From Streptomyces sp. DG1A-41 (lineage in GTDB: Bacteria; Actinomycetota; Actinomycetes; Streptomycetales; Streptomycetaceae), in the NCBI RefSeq assembly GCF_037055355.1, contig NZ_CP146350.1, positions 3,123,001 through 3,187,000 of the forward strand: a stretch of 64,000 bases of DNA. Direction: 5' to 3'. A program made the position numbers and the translations under genes. Of this stretch, positions 27,482 to 36,652 are shown piece after piece. A model generated the notes under the pieces. It made no database searches. It worked only from the letters and a program-made list of their open reading frames with translations, and was not told the DNA's origin. Position 1 is the stretch's first letter, and each line of letters begins with the position of its first letter.

Positions 27482-28146
27482 CGGTGCTCCACCTGGCAGA
27501 CGAGGGGGAGGCGGCGGATCTCGCGGCCTTCCTCTCCCGGCTGCTCCACTACGACCGTGGGGCCGCGGTGCGCCTCCAGGCGGCGGGCACCGCCCTGGCC
27601 GTGTTCGGGCGGCCGCCGTCCTTCGAGGTGCTGGCCGTGCGAGCGGTGCGGCTGGCCAAGCCGTACGAGGACGGGCTCGACGTCACGCTGGACGTGACCG
27701 TGTCCGCCGGTGAGCTGCTGGAGTCGGTGGACGAGAGGGGCGCCACGGCGGTCGTGCCGGGTGCGGTGACCGGGCCGCCGTGGGCGGGCGTGCTGCCGCC
27801 GCGCGGTGGCTGGCGGCCCGAGCCGGGGCTGCCGGCGCCCGACGCGCTGCGGTCCCTCGTGGCCGCCGCCGTCGCCGAGTTCCGGTCCCGTACGCAGGAG
27901 TTGCCGCCGGAGCGGCGTACGAGGGCCGAGCTGGACCGGATCGGGCGGGACATCTGGTCCCGTGCGGTCGGCGACACCCGGCTCCCGGTCCGCGCCGTGC
28001 ACGCGGCACAGTCCCTCGGCTTCCTGCGGCCCGGCGTGCCACTGGGGCTGTTCTCGTCGGGCGCGTGGCTACGGCTGCGCACGCCGTACGGGTCCATCGC
28101 CGTACGACAGGCCGGGCTCGGGGCGTTGGACGTCAGCGTCCGCTGA
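27478..28146 (+). CDS. Conserved hypothetical protein downstream of thioesterase
   Basis: A 222-residue soluble protein starting MTVLHLADEGEAADLAAFLS. It has an alpha/beta N-terminal half (AVRLQAAGTALAVFGRPPSF, EVLAVRAVRLAKPYEDG) and a C-terminal part with a conserved-looking FLRPGVPLGLFSSGAWLRLR. There is no signal, membrane helix or known catalytic motif. The third gene of the ettA operon by 4-bp overlap, it may be linked to translation or CoA metabolism by position only. Confidence 0.8.
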   Translation: MTVLHLADEGEAADLAAFLSRLLHYDRGAAVRLQAAGTALAVFGRPPSFEVLAVRAVRLAKPYEDGLDVTLDVTVSAGELLESVDERGATAVVPGAVTGPPWAGVLPPRGGWRPEPGLPAPDALRSLVAAAVAEFRSRTQELPPERRTRAELDRIGRDIWSRAVGDTRLPVRAVHAAQSLGFLRPGVPLGLFSSGAWLRLRTPYGSIAVRQAGLGALDVSVR

Positions 28147-28167
28147 CCCTCGCGACGCCCCTGCGGG

Positions 28168-28581
28168 TCAGCCCGGGGTGTTGACCATCGACGCCGCCGC
28201 GTACGTCAGGTAGTTCCACAGCGTCCGCTCGTGCTCCTCGGAGAGACCGAGCTCCTCGACGGCGACCCGCATGTGCTTCAACCAGGCGTCGTGCGCCGCA
28301 CGGTCGACCGTGAAGGGCGCGTGCCGCATCCGCAGGCGCGGGTGGCCGCGGTTGTCGCTGTACGTCGTGGGGCCGCCCCAGTACTGGACGAGGAACAGCG
28401 TGAGGCGCTCCTCGGCCGGTCCCAGGTCCTCCTCGGGGTACATGGGCCGCAGCAGCGGGTCCTCGGCGACTCCCTCGTAGAAACGGTGGACGAGCCGACG
28501 GAAGGTCTCCTCCCCGCCGACCTGCTCGTAGAAGGTCTGCTCCTGAAGCGTGCCGCGCCGAATCTCATTCACGCCCCCCAT
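28168..28581 (-). CDS. glbO: Truncated hemoglobin, group II (trHbO)
   Basis: A 137-residue globin. TFYEQVGGEETFRRLVHRFY is the start of the 2/2 fold, followed by DPLLRPMYPEEDLGPAEERL, the proximal-His region RMRHAPFTVDRAAHDAWLKH with the group II Trp at G8, and TLWNYLTYAAASMVNTPG. It binds O2 or NO and is thought to aid oxygen supply or detoxification in actinobacteria. The start ATG is at 28581; GTG at 28572 (MNEIRRGTLQ) is an equally good alternative. It is convergent with the ettA operon and divergent from the methyltransferase. Confidence 0.95.
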   Translation of the reverse strand: MGGVNEIRRGTLQEQTFYEQVGGEETFRRLVHRFYEGVAEDPLLRPMYPEEDLGPAEERLTLFLVQYWGGPTTYSDNRGHPRLRMRHAPFTVDRAAHDAWLKHMRVAVEELGLSEEHERTLWNYLTYAAASMVNTPG

Positions 28582-28647
28582 GCTCTCAGACGTGAGGACA
28601 TAGGACTCAAGGCCTAGGACCGGCCCCGGTGCCCTTACTGTGGGGGT

Positions 28648-29630
28648 ATGGGCGGGCATGCACCCGACAGGGAACAGGACGATCTCGCCGTCTCCGCGCG
28701 GGCGGCGCTGGTGCGCCGGATCGACGCGAGCGGGGCCTGGGCCGCCGACCCGGTGTGGCGGGAGGCGTTCGCGGCGGTCCCGCGCCACCTCTTCGTGCCG
28801 TACTACTACGTCGGCGTCGCCGACGGCTACGAACGCCGGTGGGGCGAGAGCCCCGACCCGCAGGCGCGCCAGCGGTGGCTGCGGGGCGCCTACGAGGACA
28901 CCCCGCTGGCGACCCGGCTGCGCGACGGCGAACTGCTCTCCTCCAGCAGCCAGCCGTCCCTGATGGCGGACATGCTGGCCGTGCTGCGTGTGGAGGACGG
29001 GAACACGGTCCTGGAGATCGGCGCCGGCACCGGCTACAACGCCGCGCTGCTCGCCCACCGGCTGGGCGACGACCACGTCACCACCGTCGATCTCGACCCG
29101 GAGATCACCGAGTCGGCCCGCCGGCACCTGGCCGCGGCCGGATACCACCCGGTCGTCGTCACCGGCGACGGCGCCCGGGGCGTGCCCGAGCGCGCGCCGT
29201 TCGACCGGATCATCGCCACCTGCGCGCTGAGCACCGTGCCGTGCGCCTGGCTCGCCCAGAGCCGCCCCGGGGGCCGGATCCTGATGCCGCTCGCCACCGG
29301 CCTGGTCGTGCTCACGGTGAGCGACGCCGAGCACGCCGAGGGGCGCTTCCTGCACACGCCCGCCTACTTCGTGCCGCTGCGCGGCGGAGCCGGCCCGGGG
29401 GCGAGCCGCTCCAGCTGGGCGGTGTACCGCGTCGGGCCAGGGAGGACGACCTGTTCCGTTTCCTGCTGGCCCTGACCCGCGGCAGCCTCGACCCGCAGGA
29501 GGCGCACGCGCTGTGGGAGCAGGAGGGCATGCCGCAGCGCGAGCGCTACGGCATCACCGTCAGCGGGGACCGGGAGTGGGCCTGGCTGGACGACCCGGAG
29601 GGGCCGTACGCCTGGCCCCTCCCGTCCTGA
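28648..29630 (+). CDS. PIMT-type SAM methyltransferase, interrupted by one-base deletion
   Basis: From the ATG at 28648 (MGGHAPDREQDDLAVSARAA) a 260-residue Rossmann methyltransferase can be read, with motif I VLEIGAGTGYNAALLAHRLG, acidic loop VDLDPEI and motif VTGDGARGVPE, all as in protein-isoaspartate methyltransferases. At GTCGGGCCAGG (G run 29434-29436) the frame slips. With one more G the protein would continue AREDDLFRFLLALTRGSLDP and end YAWPLPS at 29630, about 326 residues. TACTGT 7 bases before the ATG and no ribosome site suggest a leaderless mRNA. In actinobacteria such enzymes also modify ribosomal peptides, but no precursor is visible nearby. Confidence 0.85.
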
Positions 29631-29672
29631 GCCTGGCTCCTGTTCTGAGCCTGACTCCCTGTCCTGAGCGGC

Positions 29673-31055
29673 TCAGCCGCGGCGGATCGTGATCGTCGTC
29701 CAGGCGCCCACGTGTACCCGGTCGCCGTCCTGGAGCGGTACCGGGACGAACGGCTGGATGGGCTCCTCCGAGCCGTTGACCGTCGTGCCGTTCGTCGAGT
29801 TCTGGTCGACGACCGCCCAGCTGCCGTCGGGCTGCTGGACCAGCACCGCGTGCTGGTGCGAGACGCCCGGGTCCTCCGGCGGCACCGAGAGATCGATGTC
29901 GGGGGTGTCGCCGGTGGAGTGCCGACGGCGGCCGATCGTGATCTGGTTGCCGGTGAGCGTGCGCTGCTGCTCGGGCGAGTACGCGGGCAGGTTCAGACCC
30001 GCGGCCTCGGGGCCGGAGCGCTGCATCATCGCCATGAAGTACTCGCGGTCCGGGGCGATGGTCGCGGTCCAGGTTGCCGGTCCCTGGGGCGCCTGGGGCT
30101 GCTGCGGGAAGCCGCCGGGGCCGGGAGGGGCCTGGGTCGCGCCGGGCTGCGGATAGCCGTAGCCACCGCCCTGACCGCCGCCGGGGCCGGGAGGGGCCTG
30201 GGTCGCGCCGGGCTGCGGATAGCCGTAGCCACCGCCCTGACCGCCACCGGGGCCGCCGCCCGGGCCGGTGGACGACGGCGGGGAGAGCACCCAGTCGTCA
30301 CCGCCACCGCCGAAGGACTGACCGCCCTGCTGCGGACGCTGGGTCTCCTGCGGGAACCCGGGAGGAGCTGGCGGGCCTGACTGCTGGAAGCCCTGCGGAG
30401 CGCCACCGGGGCCACCATGGCCACCCGGCGCACCGGGCCCGGGCGGCGGCGGGACCGGTCGCGAGGGGTCGGCACCGAATCCGGGCGGGCCGGGAGGACC
30501 GCCGGGGCCGCCCGGGCCGCCGGGCCCACCCGGACCCCCAGGACCGGGACGGCCGCCGGGGCCCGGGTGGCCCGAGGGCTCGCCGCCGAAGGGCGGGATC
30601 GGCTCGGCCGGGCGGTTCACCTGCGACGGGCGGGAGCTCTGGTACTCGTACGAGTCACCGCCGCCGTACGACGGACCAGACGGACCTGACGGGCCGGGCC
30701 TGCCCGGCGGCTGGAAGCGCACGCCCGGGCCGGGCGGGGGCGGGGCGGCGGGCGTGTACGAAGTCGCCGTGTTCGTCAGGAAGTTCCACCGGCACTCCTC
30801 GCAGAACGGTGCGCCGCCCTCACGCGGCGTACGGCACTGCGGGCAGAGCTCCGGCTCCGCGTTCGGTACGGCGGACAGGTGCGGAGGGCGCCCGCCGTGG
30901 GGGCCACCCGGGCCGCCGGGGGGCGGGAAGCCGTAGCCGCCGCCGGGCGGGGGCGGCGGGGGAGGAGGCGGAGGCACGGCACCCGCCATGCGGTGACCGC
31001 AGACCTCGCACCAGTCGTCGGAACCCGACTGGTGTCCGTTCGGGCAGGTCGGCAT
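29673..31055 (-). CDS. Zinc-ribbon / Pro-Gly-rich / FHA-domain protein
   Basis: A 460-residue protein. Two zinc ribbons come first (CPNGHQSGSDDWCEVCGHRM and CPQCRTPREGGAPFCEECRW). About 230 residues of Pro/Gly/Gln-rich low complexity follow, with a perfect 22-residue tandem repeat, then a C-terminal FHA domain (about 360-455: ITIGRRRHSTGDTPDIDLSV, VSHQHAVLVQQPDGSWAVVD, NSTNGTTVNGSEE) that binds phosphothreonine. It is the last gene of the leftward pknG cluster. By analogy with GarA/OdhI it could be a phospho-dependent output partner, but it lacks an obvious N-terminal TQ/ETTS phosphosite. Confidence 0.92.
   Translation of the reverse strand: MPTCPNGHQSGSDDWCEVCGHRMAGAVPPPPPPPPPPGGGYGFPPPGGPGGPHGGRPPHLSAVPNAEPELCPQCRTPREGGAPFCEECRWNFLTNTATSYTPAAPPPPGPGVRFQPPGRPGPSGPSGPSYGGGDSYEYQSSRPSQVNRPAEPIPPFGGEPSGHPGPGGRPGPGGPGGPGGPGGPGGPPGPPGFGADPSRPVPPPPGPGAPGGHGGPGGAPQGFQQSGPPAPPGFPQETQRPQQGGQSFGGGGDDWVLSPPSSTGPGGGPGGGQGGGYGYPQPGATQAPPGPGGGQGGGYGYPQPGATQAPPGPGGFPQQPQAPQGPATWTATIAPDREYFMAMMQRSGPEAAGLNLPAYSPEQQRTLTGNQITIGRRRHSTGDTPDIDLSVPPEDPGVSHQHAVLVQQPDGSWAVVDQNSTNGTTVNGSEEPIQPFVPVPLQDGDRVHVGAWTTITIRRG
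30115..30246. repeat. 66-bp tandem duplication inside the FHA gene
   Basis: Two back-to-back 66-bp units (30115-30180 and 30181-30246) differ only at the last base and encode the 22-residue repeat with GGYGYPQPGATQAPPGP. Near-identity implies recent duplication or gene conversion, and copy number may vary between strains. Confidence 0.9.
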
Positions 31056-31087
31056 GTCGGCGCGTCCCTCCTTCGATTCCTTCTAGG

Positions 31088-32434
31088 TCACTTCTTCACG
31101 CGAACAGTCTTGGTGGACCGGGTCTCGAGCGTCATCTCGTCGGCCTCTTCGACCTTCGCCTTCAGTCGCACAGTACCGGTCGCGGCATCGACCACGTCCA
31201 CCACCTTCGCAAGCAGTTTCGCAGTATCGGCGTTCCCGGAGGCACTCGCGAGCTGAACGGCCCGGCCCAGTTTGGCCGTTGCTCCGTCCATATCTCCCGA
31301 CTTACGAAGATCCAGCCCTTGTTGGATGACTTGCGCCAGTTCCGCCTGCCCGGTGTAGTGGGCGACTTGGGGGTTGATCGACGTCGAGGCGACCATGTCG
31401 TCCGTCCACACGGCGCGGACCAGGCCCTGCGCGCCGAGGTTCTGAACGGTGCCGTCGGGCCGCGGAATGACCAGCGAGATCCGGGCCGCCAGCATCTCCT
31501 GCCCGATGTTCGCGGCCGGGACCTCCACGCATACGTGGTAGTCACGGGACTCGTCGCCCCAGGAACCCAGGGGGTAGTCGCCGGCGCGCGGGCCCGCCTC
31601 GGTGCGCCTGTCGGTCAGTTCCTCGACCGTGGGCGCGACCTGCTTGACGAACTTCACGGTGGTGTCGACCGGGGTCCACAGCCGCAGGGAGACGTCCGCG
31701 ACCTCCTTGCCCATCGCCGTCTCCATCATCTGCGTGAAGTCGGCGGCGAGCCCGGCCGGGTCGGCGACGATGTCGGCGGTGCCGAGCAGGGCGGAGGCGA
31801 TCCCTGTGACTTCTTTCACTTCCCAGTCGGTGCCCACGCCGCGCGCGTCACAGGTGAAGCGCCCCGCGCACACGTCGAGCGCGGCCTTCAGGTCCTGGGG
31901 TGCCTCGTGTTCGTTGCGGCCGTCCGTGAGCAGGATGCCGTGCCGGATGGCGACGTCCGCGGAGGACAGCAGGCGGTCGGCCAGTCTCAGCCAGGTGCCG
32001 ATGGCCGTGCCGCCGCCCGCGCTGAGCGAGCGCAGCGCCCGTTTCGCCTGCTCGCGGGTGGTGGCGTCGGCGACCGCGAGGCGACCGCCGCCCGGGTAGA
32101 CCTCCTTGGCCACGTGCGTCCCGCCGATCACCGCGAAGTGCACGCCGTCGCGCAGGGTGCCGATCGCGGCGGCCGTGGCGTCGCGGGCGTTGCGCATCTT
32201 GGTCGCCGGGTAGTCCATCGACCCGGAGCAGTCGACCATGATCACCACGGCCGCGGACGGGCCCTGGCCGGGCGAGAAGAGGTGGGGCGCCGAGACCGCG
32301 CTGCCGATCGTGCCGCCGCCGGTCGCCGTCACCGTGACGATGGCGTTGACCTCGCCGGCGCCCTCCGGCAGGTACTCGTTCTGGTACACGTCCACCGAGA
32401 ACTGGGGCACGTTCGACTTCGAGAAATTGGCCAT
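31088..32434 (-). CDS. von Willebrand factor A domain protein of the pknG cluster
   Basis: A 448-residue cytoplasmic protein (no signal) starting MANFSKSNVPQFSVDVYQNE. The vWA domain has an intact MIDAS motif DCSGSM near residue 69, with the supporting Thr in SAGGGTAIGT and Asp in LLTDGRNEH. A beta-rich middle and a helical C-terminus (LAQVIQQGLDLRKSGDMDGA, LLAKVVDVVDAATGTVRLK) follow. It lies between the PP2C and FHA genes on the same strand and may be a scaffold for the kinase/phosphatase pair. Confidence 0.93.
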   Translation of the reverse strand: MANFSKSNVPQFSVDVYQNEYLPEGAGEVNAIVTVTATGGGTIGSAVSAPHLFSPGQGPSAAVVIMVDCSGSMDYPATKMRNARDATAAAIGTLRDGVHFAVIGGTHVAKEVYPGGGRLAVADATTREQAKRALRSLSAGGGTAIGTWLRLADRLLSSADVAIRHGILLTDGRNEHEAPQDLKAALDVCAGRFTCDARGVGTDWEVKEVTGIASALLGTADIVADPAGLAADFTQMMETAMGKEVADVSLRLWTPVDTTVKFVKQVAPTVEELTDRRTEAGPRAGDYPLGSWGDESRDYHVCVEVPAANIGQEMLAARISLVIPRPDGTVQNLGAQGLVRAVWTDDMVASTSINPQVAHYTGQAELAQVIQQGLDLRKSGDMDGATAKLGRAVQLASASGNADTAKLLAKVVDVVDAATGTVRLKAKVEEADEMTLETRSTKTVRVKK

Positions 32435-32552
32435 GCCTGCTTCGATCCCCCTCGAAAGCCCCCACCGGAGCGGGGTGATGACGGTAGGCGGACCGGCCCC
32501 CTCCGGTCCGCTGAGGCATCCCCGTAACGCGGCCTCAGGCCGATCCTGCCCC

Positions 32553-33997
32553 CTACGGCACGGCCGGGAACGGCACGAGGGCCACTGTTACGTTGTCGTG
32601 GCCCCCGCCGTCCAGGGCGTGGCCGACGAGCACCCGGGCGCTGTGCAGCGGATGCCCGGCCGCGTCGAGCGGGACGACCCGGGCCATCTCCTCCGCCGCC
32701 TCCGCGTAGTTCCACAGGCCGTCCGTGCAGACGACGACCACCCCAGGCCGATCGGGCTTGAACGCGGCGGTGTGCGGCTCCAGTTCATAGGCGTCCGCGC
32801 CGAGCCAGCCGGTGATCGCGTGGGCGCGCTCGTCGGCGTAGGCCTCGGCCTCGCTCATCAGGCCCGCGGCGACCATCTGCGCCGCCCACGAGTCGTCCTC
32901 GGTGAGCCGGGCGGGGGGCGCGCTCCGGTCGACCGGGACCCAGTAGGCGCGGCTGTCGCCGACCCAGCCGACGATCAGCAGGCCCGAGGTGACCACGGCG
33001 CCGACGATGGTGCACGCGGGCGCGTTCTGGTGCGGGGCGTGCTCGCGGGCCGTGGCGGGCTCCGCGGCGAGCGAGTTGACCGCGCGCGAGGCGGCGATGA
33101 TCGCGTCGTGCATCGCCTGCTGCGGGTGCGTGCCGCGCGGCAGGGCGGTCAGCAGTGCCTCGCTCGCCGCCTTCGACGCCGCCATCGAGGCGTCGTCGGG
33201 GCGGGTCGCCGAGGAGACTCCGTCGCAGACGATCGCCACGGAGGCGGGCGAGCCGTCCGGCAGCGCGGTACTGCCGATGGCGAACGCGTCCTCGTTGCGG
33301 TGGTGGCGCAGGCCGCGGTCGCTGACCGCGGCCACCGGGCCGGACTCCTGCTCCATGTGGTCCCGTTCGCGCGGCTGGGCGTGGCCGCAGTTCTCGCAGT
33401 AGCCGTCGTCGTCCACGCGGCCGGCCCGGCAGGCCACGCAGACCTTGCCGCCGGAGCCCGCGGCCTGGGCCGCCGGGTCGGCGGACACCCGTGGGTCCGG
33501 TGCCTGGAGGAGGTACTCGTCGGGCTGCTGTGCTTGGTAGGTCTCGGAGTGTGCCGGATATCCCTCGGGCTGTGGGGCGTAGCCGGGCGGCACGGGGTGT
33601 CCCCGGCCTGGGGCGGATGGTCGAAGCGGACCCCCGCTGCCGGGGCCGGCGGGGCGCTGGGGGGCGGGGGGGTGTCCGGGGGCAGGACGGAGCCGCCCGA
33701 GTCCGTGCCCGGGAGGTCCGTCGGCAGATGCGCCGCTTGCGATCCGCCCGCGCCGTCCGGCCCGGGGACGGGCCAGGCCGCGCCCGCGGGTGGCACCGAG
33801 GGCGGCTCGGGATACGCACCGGCTGCCGGAGCGCCCTGCGCGGGCACCGAGCCGTTCATGGTGATGGTCGGGTTGTCCTCCGGCCGTGCCGGCACGGCGG
33901 ACAGGTCGTATCCGCACGCGCCGCAGAAACGGTCACCCGATTCGAGGGGTTCCTCGCAACTCGGGCAGGCGGACAACTGGGGCATCTGCGACATCAA
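32553..33997 (-). CDS. PP2C Ser/Thr phosphatase with zinc ribbons, interrupted by one-base deletion
   Basis: The start MMSQMPQLSACPSCEEPLES has a zinc ribbon and a Pro-rich linker up to FDHPPQAGDTP. There the frame fails at a G run on the plus strand (33594-33597, four where five are expected). In the second frame it resumes VPPGYAPQPEGYP, a second zinc ribbon (VCVACRAGRVDDDGYCENCG), and a PP2C domain with RHHRNEDAFAIGS, IVCDGVSSATRPDDA, GWVGDSRAYWV and DGGGHDNVTVALV, the last two carrying metal-binding aspartates. The full protein would be about 482 residues. It is the natural antagonist of the kinase upstream (1-bp separation from the pknG stop). Confidence 0.9.
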
Positions 33998-36652
33998 CTA
34001 CACCCACGTCCGGGGGCGGTAACGATTGGCACGTTCCACCAGGTCGATCCTCTCCTCGCCGCCCCGCGCCAGCCGGGCCAGCGTGCGGTACGAGCGTTCC
34101 AGGCCGAAACGCAGGCCACGCTCGTCCAGGCCGCTGCCGAGCAGCGTCCGTCCCCCGGCGGCCGGAGGGGCGGAACCCTGGCCCCCGGAGAGTACCCAGT
34201 CCAGCGCGCAGCCGAGGACTTCGGCCGACAACTGCTCGCGGCGCGCCGGGTCCAGACCGTACGCCTCCAGCGCCTCGACCTGCGCCGCGGCGGCCGTGAG
34301 GTCCTCCAGAAACACGTCCGAGGCGGTCGCCGTGCGCTGCCGCAGCCGCGCCCGGACGGCGGCCACGCGCGCTGCCGTGTAGTGGATGGAGGACTCCGGG
34401 ACCGACTCCAGCGTCCGTACCGCGCTGCGCCGGTCCCCGGTCGCCAGCTGTACGCGGGCCAGTCCGAACGCGGCGCTCACATAGCTCGGGTCGGTCGACC
34501 ACACCAGCCGGTAGTACTCGGCGGCGTTGTCGAGCTGGCCCAGCACCTCCGCGCACAGGCCCAGCGCCAGCTTGGGCGCGATCTCGCCCGGGAAGGCGTC
34601 GTAGATCGCGTCGAAGGCGAGCGCGGCGCCCTCGTCGTCGCCCGTCACCAGCGCGGCCACGCCCCGGTACCAGACCACCCGCCAGTCGTCGGGCCGCTCA
34701 CCCTCCAGCGTGACCAGCGCCTCCAGCGCGGCGGCCGGATCGCCGGTCTCCAGCCAGGCCCGGATCTGCCGCAGCCGCGTCTCGATCGACGGGGCCGGAG
34801 CCACCGCGAGGGCGCCGAGCAGCTCGGCCGGGGCGGAGGTCATCAGGCCCGCCAGGAAACCGGCGTTGGGGTCGGACGGGTCGACGCGGGGGACGGGGAG
34901 GGCGAGGGCGGCGGCGGGGGTGTCGACGGGTTTGACGAGGTTGTGGGGGGTGGGGAGGCCCTGTGCGCCGCCGGGGCCCGGCCCTGTCGCGGCTCCTCCG
35001 GGCCCGGCAGCGAGCTGGGCCGCGTGGGGTTGAGAGGGGACAGCGGGCAGCGCCGCTGCCGTCGCGGAGTGGCGCCGTTTCCGCACCACCCTCGCCCCGA
35101 GCCGCGACACCTCACCGTCCAGCCTCGGGAACAACTCCGTGTCCGTGACCCGCAGCTCCGGCCCGAACAGTGTGGACAGGGCGGGCCGGGCGCGGCCCGT
35201 CTGGAGGGAGACGACCTCCCGCAGGACACCGGTCAGCTGCTCGGTCATCTCCTGCGCGGAGGCGAACCGGCGGGCCGGGTCGGGGTCCGTGGCGCGGACC
35301 AGGAGCCGGTAGAACGACTCGTACTGCCGGAAGACCTCGATGTTGTCCGGGTCGGGCAGGGAGTCCACGTAGACGTTCGTGTAGCCCTGGAAGTCGAAGG
35401 TCAGCACGGCGAGGGTGCGGGCGACGGTGTAGAGGTCGCTCGCCACCGAGGGGCCGGCCTCGGCGACCTCCGGCGCCTGGTACCCGACCGTGCCGTAGAT
35501 GGCCGACTCCTCGTCGTCCATCCTGCGCACCGCGCCCATGTCGATCAGCTTGAGCTGGTCCTCGGTCTGGATCGCGTTGTCGACCTTGAAGTCGCAGTAC
35601 AGCAGGTTGCGGCTGTGCAGATGGCCGAGCGCCTCCAGGGCCTCCAGGCCGTAGGCGCAGGCCTGTTCCACCGGCAGCGGGTCGCGCCTGCCCTGCGGGG
35701 TACGGCGGGCGTTGGCGATCTCCTTCAGCGACTTGCCGCCGACGTACTCCATGACGATGTAGCCGTCCAGGGAGCCCGTGCGCTGGTCCAGGTGCTCGAC
35801 GAAGTTGTAGATCCGCACGATGTTGGCGTGCTCGATCTCCGCCAGGAAGCGCCGCTCGGAGATCGCCGCGGCCATCGCGTCCTGGTCGCCGGTGTCCAGC
35901 AGGCCCTTGAGGACCACCCAGCGGTCGGATACCGCCCGGTCGACGGCCAGGTAGATCCAGCCCAGGCCGCCGTGCGCGAGGCAGCCCACCACCTCGTACT
36001 GGCCGTGCACGACGTCCCCGGCCTTCAGCTTCGGCACGAACGAGTACGGATGGCCGCACTTGGTGCAGAAGCCCTCCGTGCGCCCCGGTCGGTCACCACG
36101 CGCACGGCCCACCTGGGCGCCGCAGTCGGAGCGCGAGCAGAACCGCTTCCGCTCGGGCACCTCGGGGTTGTCCAGGACCATTTCGCGCGGGTCGGGCCGC
36201 GGGATCGGCGGGACCTGGACCAGCCCGGCGCCCAGCCGGCCCCGGGACGAGGAACCGGCGGCGGAGCCGGAGCTGCGCACCGACACCGAGCGGCCCGTCG
36301 CCTTGCCCGACAGGGAGCGCGAGAGGCGTCCCGACACCGAGCGGCGGGACTTCGACGACTGGGACGACGTACGGGAAGTGCGGCTGCTGGAGCGGGAGCT
36401 GCCGCTGCCCCGCGAGCCGCCCTTGCCGCCGGCGGTGATGCCGGTGGGGGATGACCCGACCATGCCGTTCGGTGCGACGACCGGGGCGAGGCCGCAGGTG
36501 TCGCAGTACAGTTCACCGCCGCCCACGTCCTCGTAGGTGCCGCCGCAGGCGGGGCGCTGGCAGGTGCGTCGCGGCTCGCCCCGTGTCTCGTCCGGTGATG
36601 GGCTCGGTGGTTCGTTCGGTGCCTGAGTCACGGACTCCCCCTTGTCGCTCAT
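33998..36652 (-). CDS. pknG: Serine/threonine protein kinase PknG
   Basis: An 884-residue soluble kinase from the ATG at 36652, which overlaps the upstream stop by 4 bp. In order: Cys motif CQRPACGG...CDTCG, a Ser/Arg-rich segment, a rubredoxin-like CxxxxC pair (CSRSDCGAQ, CTKCGHPYSF), then a kinase domain with the Gly-rich loop CLAHGGLGWIYLAVDRA, VVLKGLLD, the catalytic loop LLYCDFKVDNAIQ and LIDMGAVRRMDD in place of DFG. C-terminally there is a TPR domain (ETGDPAAALEALVTLEGERP and on). This order is characteristic of mycobacterial PknG, which controls glutamate and TCA flux through GarA/OdhI. Confidence 0.95.
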   Translation of the reverse strand: MSDKGESVTQAPNEPPSPSPDETRGEPRRTCQRPACGGTYEDVGGGELYCDTCGLAPVVAPNGMVGSSPTGITAGGKGGSRGSGSSRSSSRTSRTSSQSSKSRRSVSGRLSRSLSGKATGRSVSVRSSGSAAGSSSRGRLGAGLVQVPPIPRPDPREMVLDNPEVPERKRFCSRSDCGAQVGRARGDRPGRTEGFCTKCGHPYSFVPKLKAGDVVHGQYEVVGCLAHGGLGWIYLAVDRAVSDRWVVLKGLLDTGDQDAMAAAISERRFLAEIEHANIVRIYNFVEHLDQRTGSLDGYIVMEYVGGKSLKEIANARRTPQGRRDPLPVEQACAYGLEALEALGHLHSRNLLYCDFKVDNAIQTEDQLKLIDMGAVRRMDDEESAIYGTVGYQAPEVAEAGPSVASDLYTVARTLAVLTFDFQGYTNVYVDSLPDPDNIEVFRQYESFYRLLVRATDPDPARRFASAQEMTEQLTGVLREVVSLQTGRARPALSTLFGPELRVTDTELFPRLDGEVSRLGARVVRKRRHSATAAALPAVPSQPHAAQLAAGPGGAATGPGPGGAQGLPTPHNLVKPVDTPAAALALPVPRVDPSDPNAGFLAGLMTSAPAELLGALAVAPAPSIETRLRQIRAWLETGDPAAALEALVTLEGERPDDWRVVWYRGVAALVTGDDEGAALAFDAIYDAFPGEIAPKLALGLCAEVLGQLDNAAEYYRLVWSTDPSYVSAAFGLARVQLATGDRRSAVRTLESVPESSIHYTAARVAAVRARLRQRTATASDVFLEDLTAAAAQVEALEAYGLDPARREQLSAEVLGCALDWVLSGGQGSAPPAAGGRTLLGSGLDERGLRFGLERSYRTLARLARGGEERIDLVERANRYRPRTWV

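Noticed and set aside
30074..32527. Rightward frame of about 800 codons
   Set aside because: Opposite the FHA and vWA genes, whose domains are certain.
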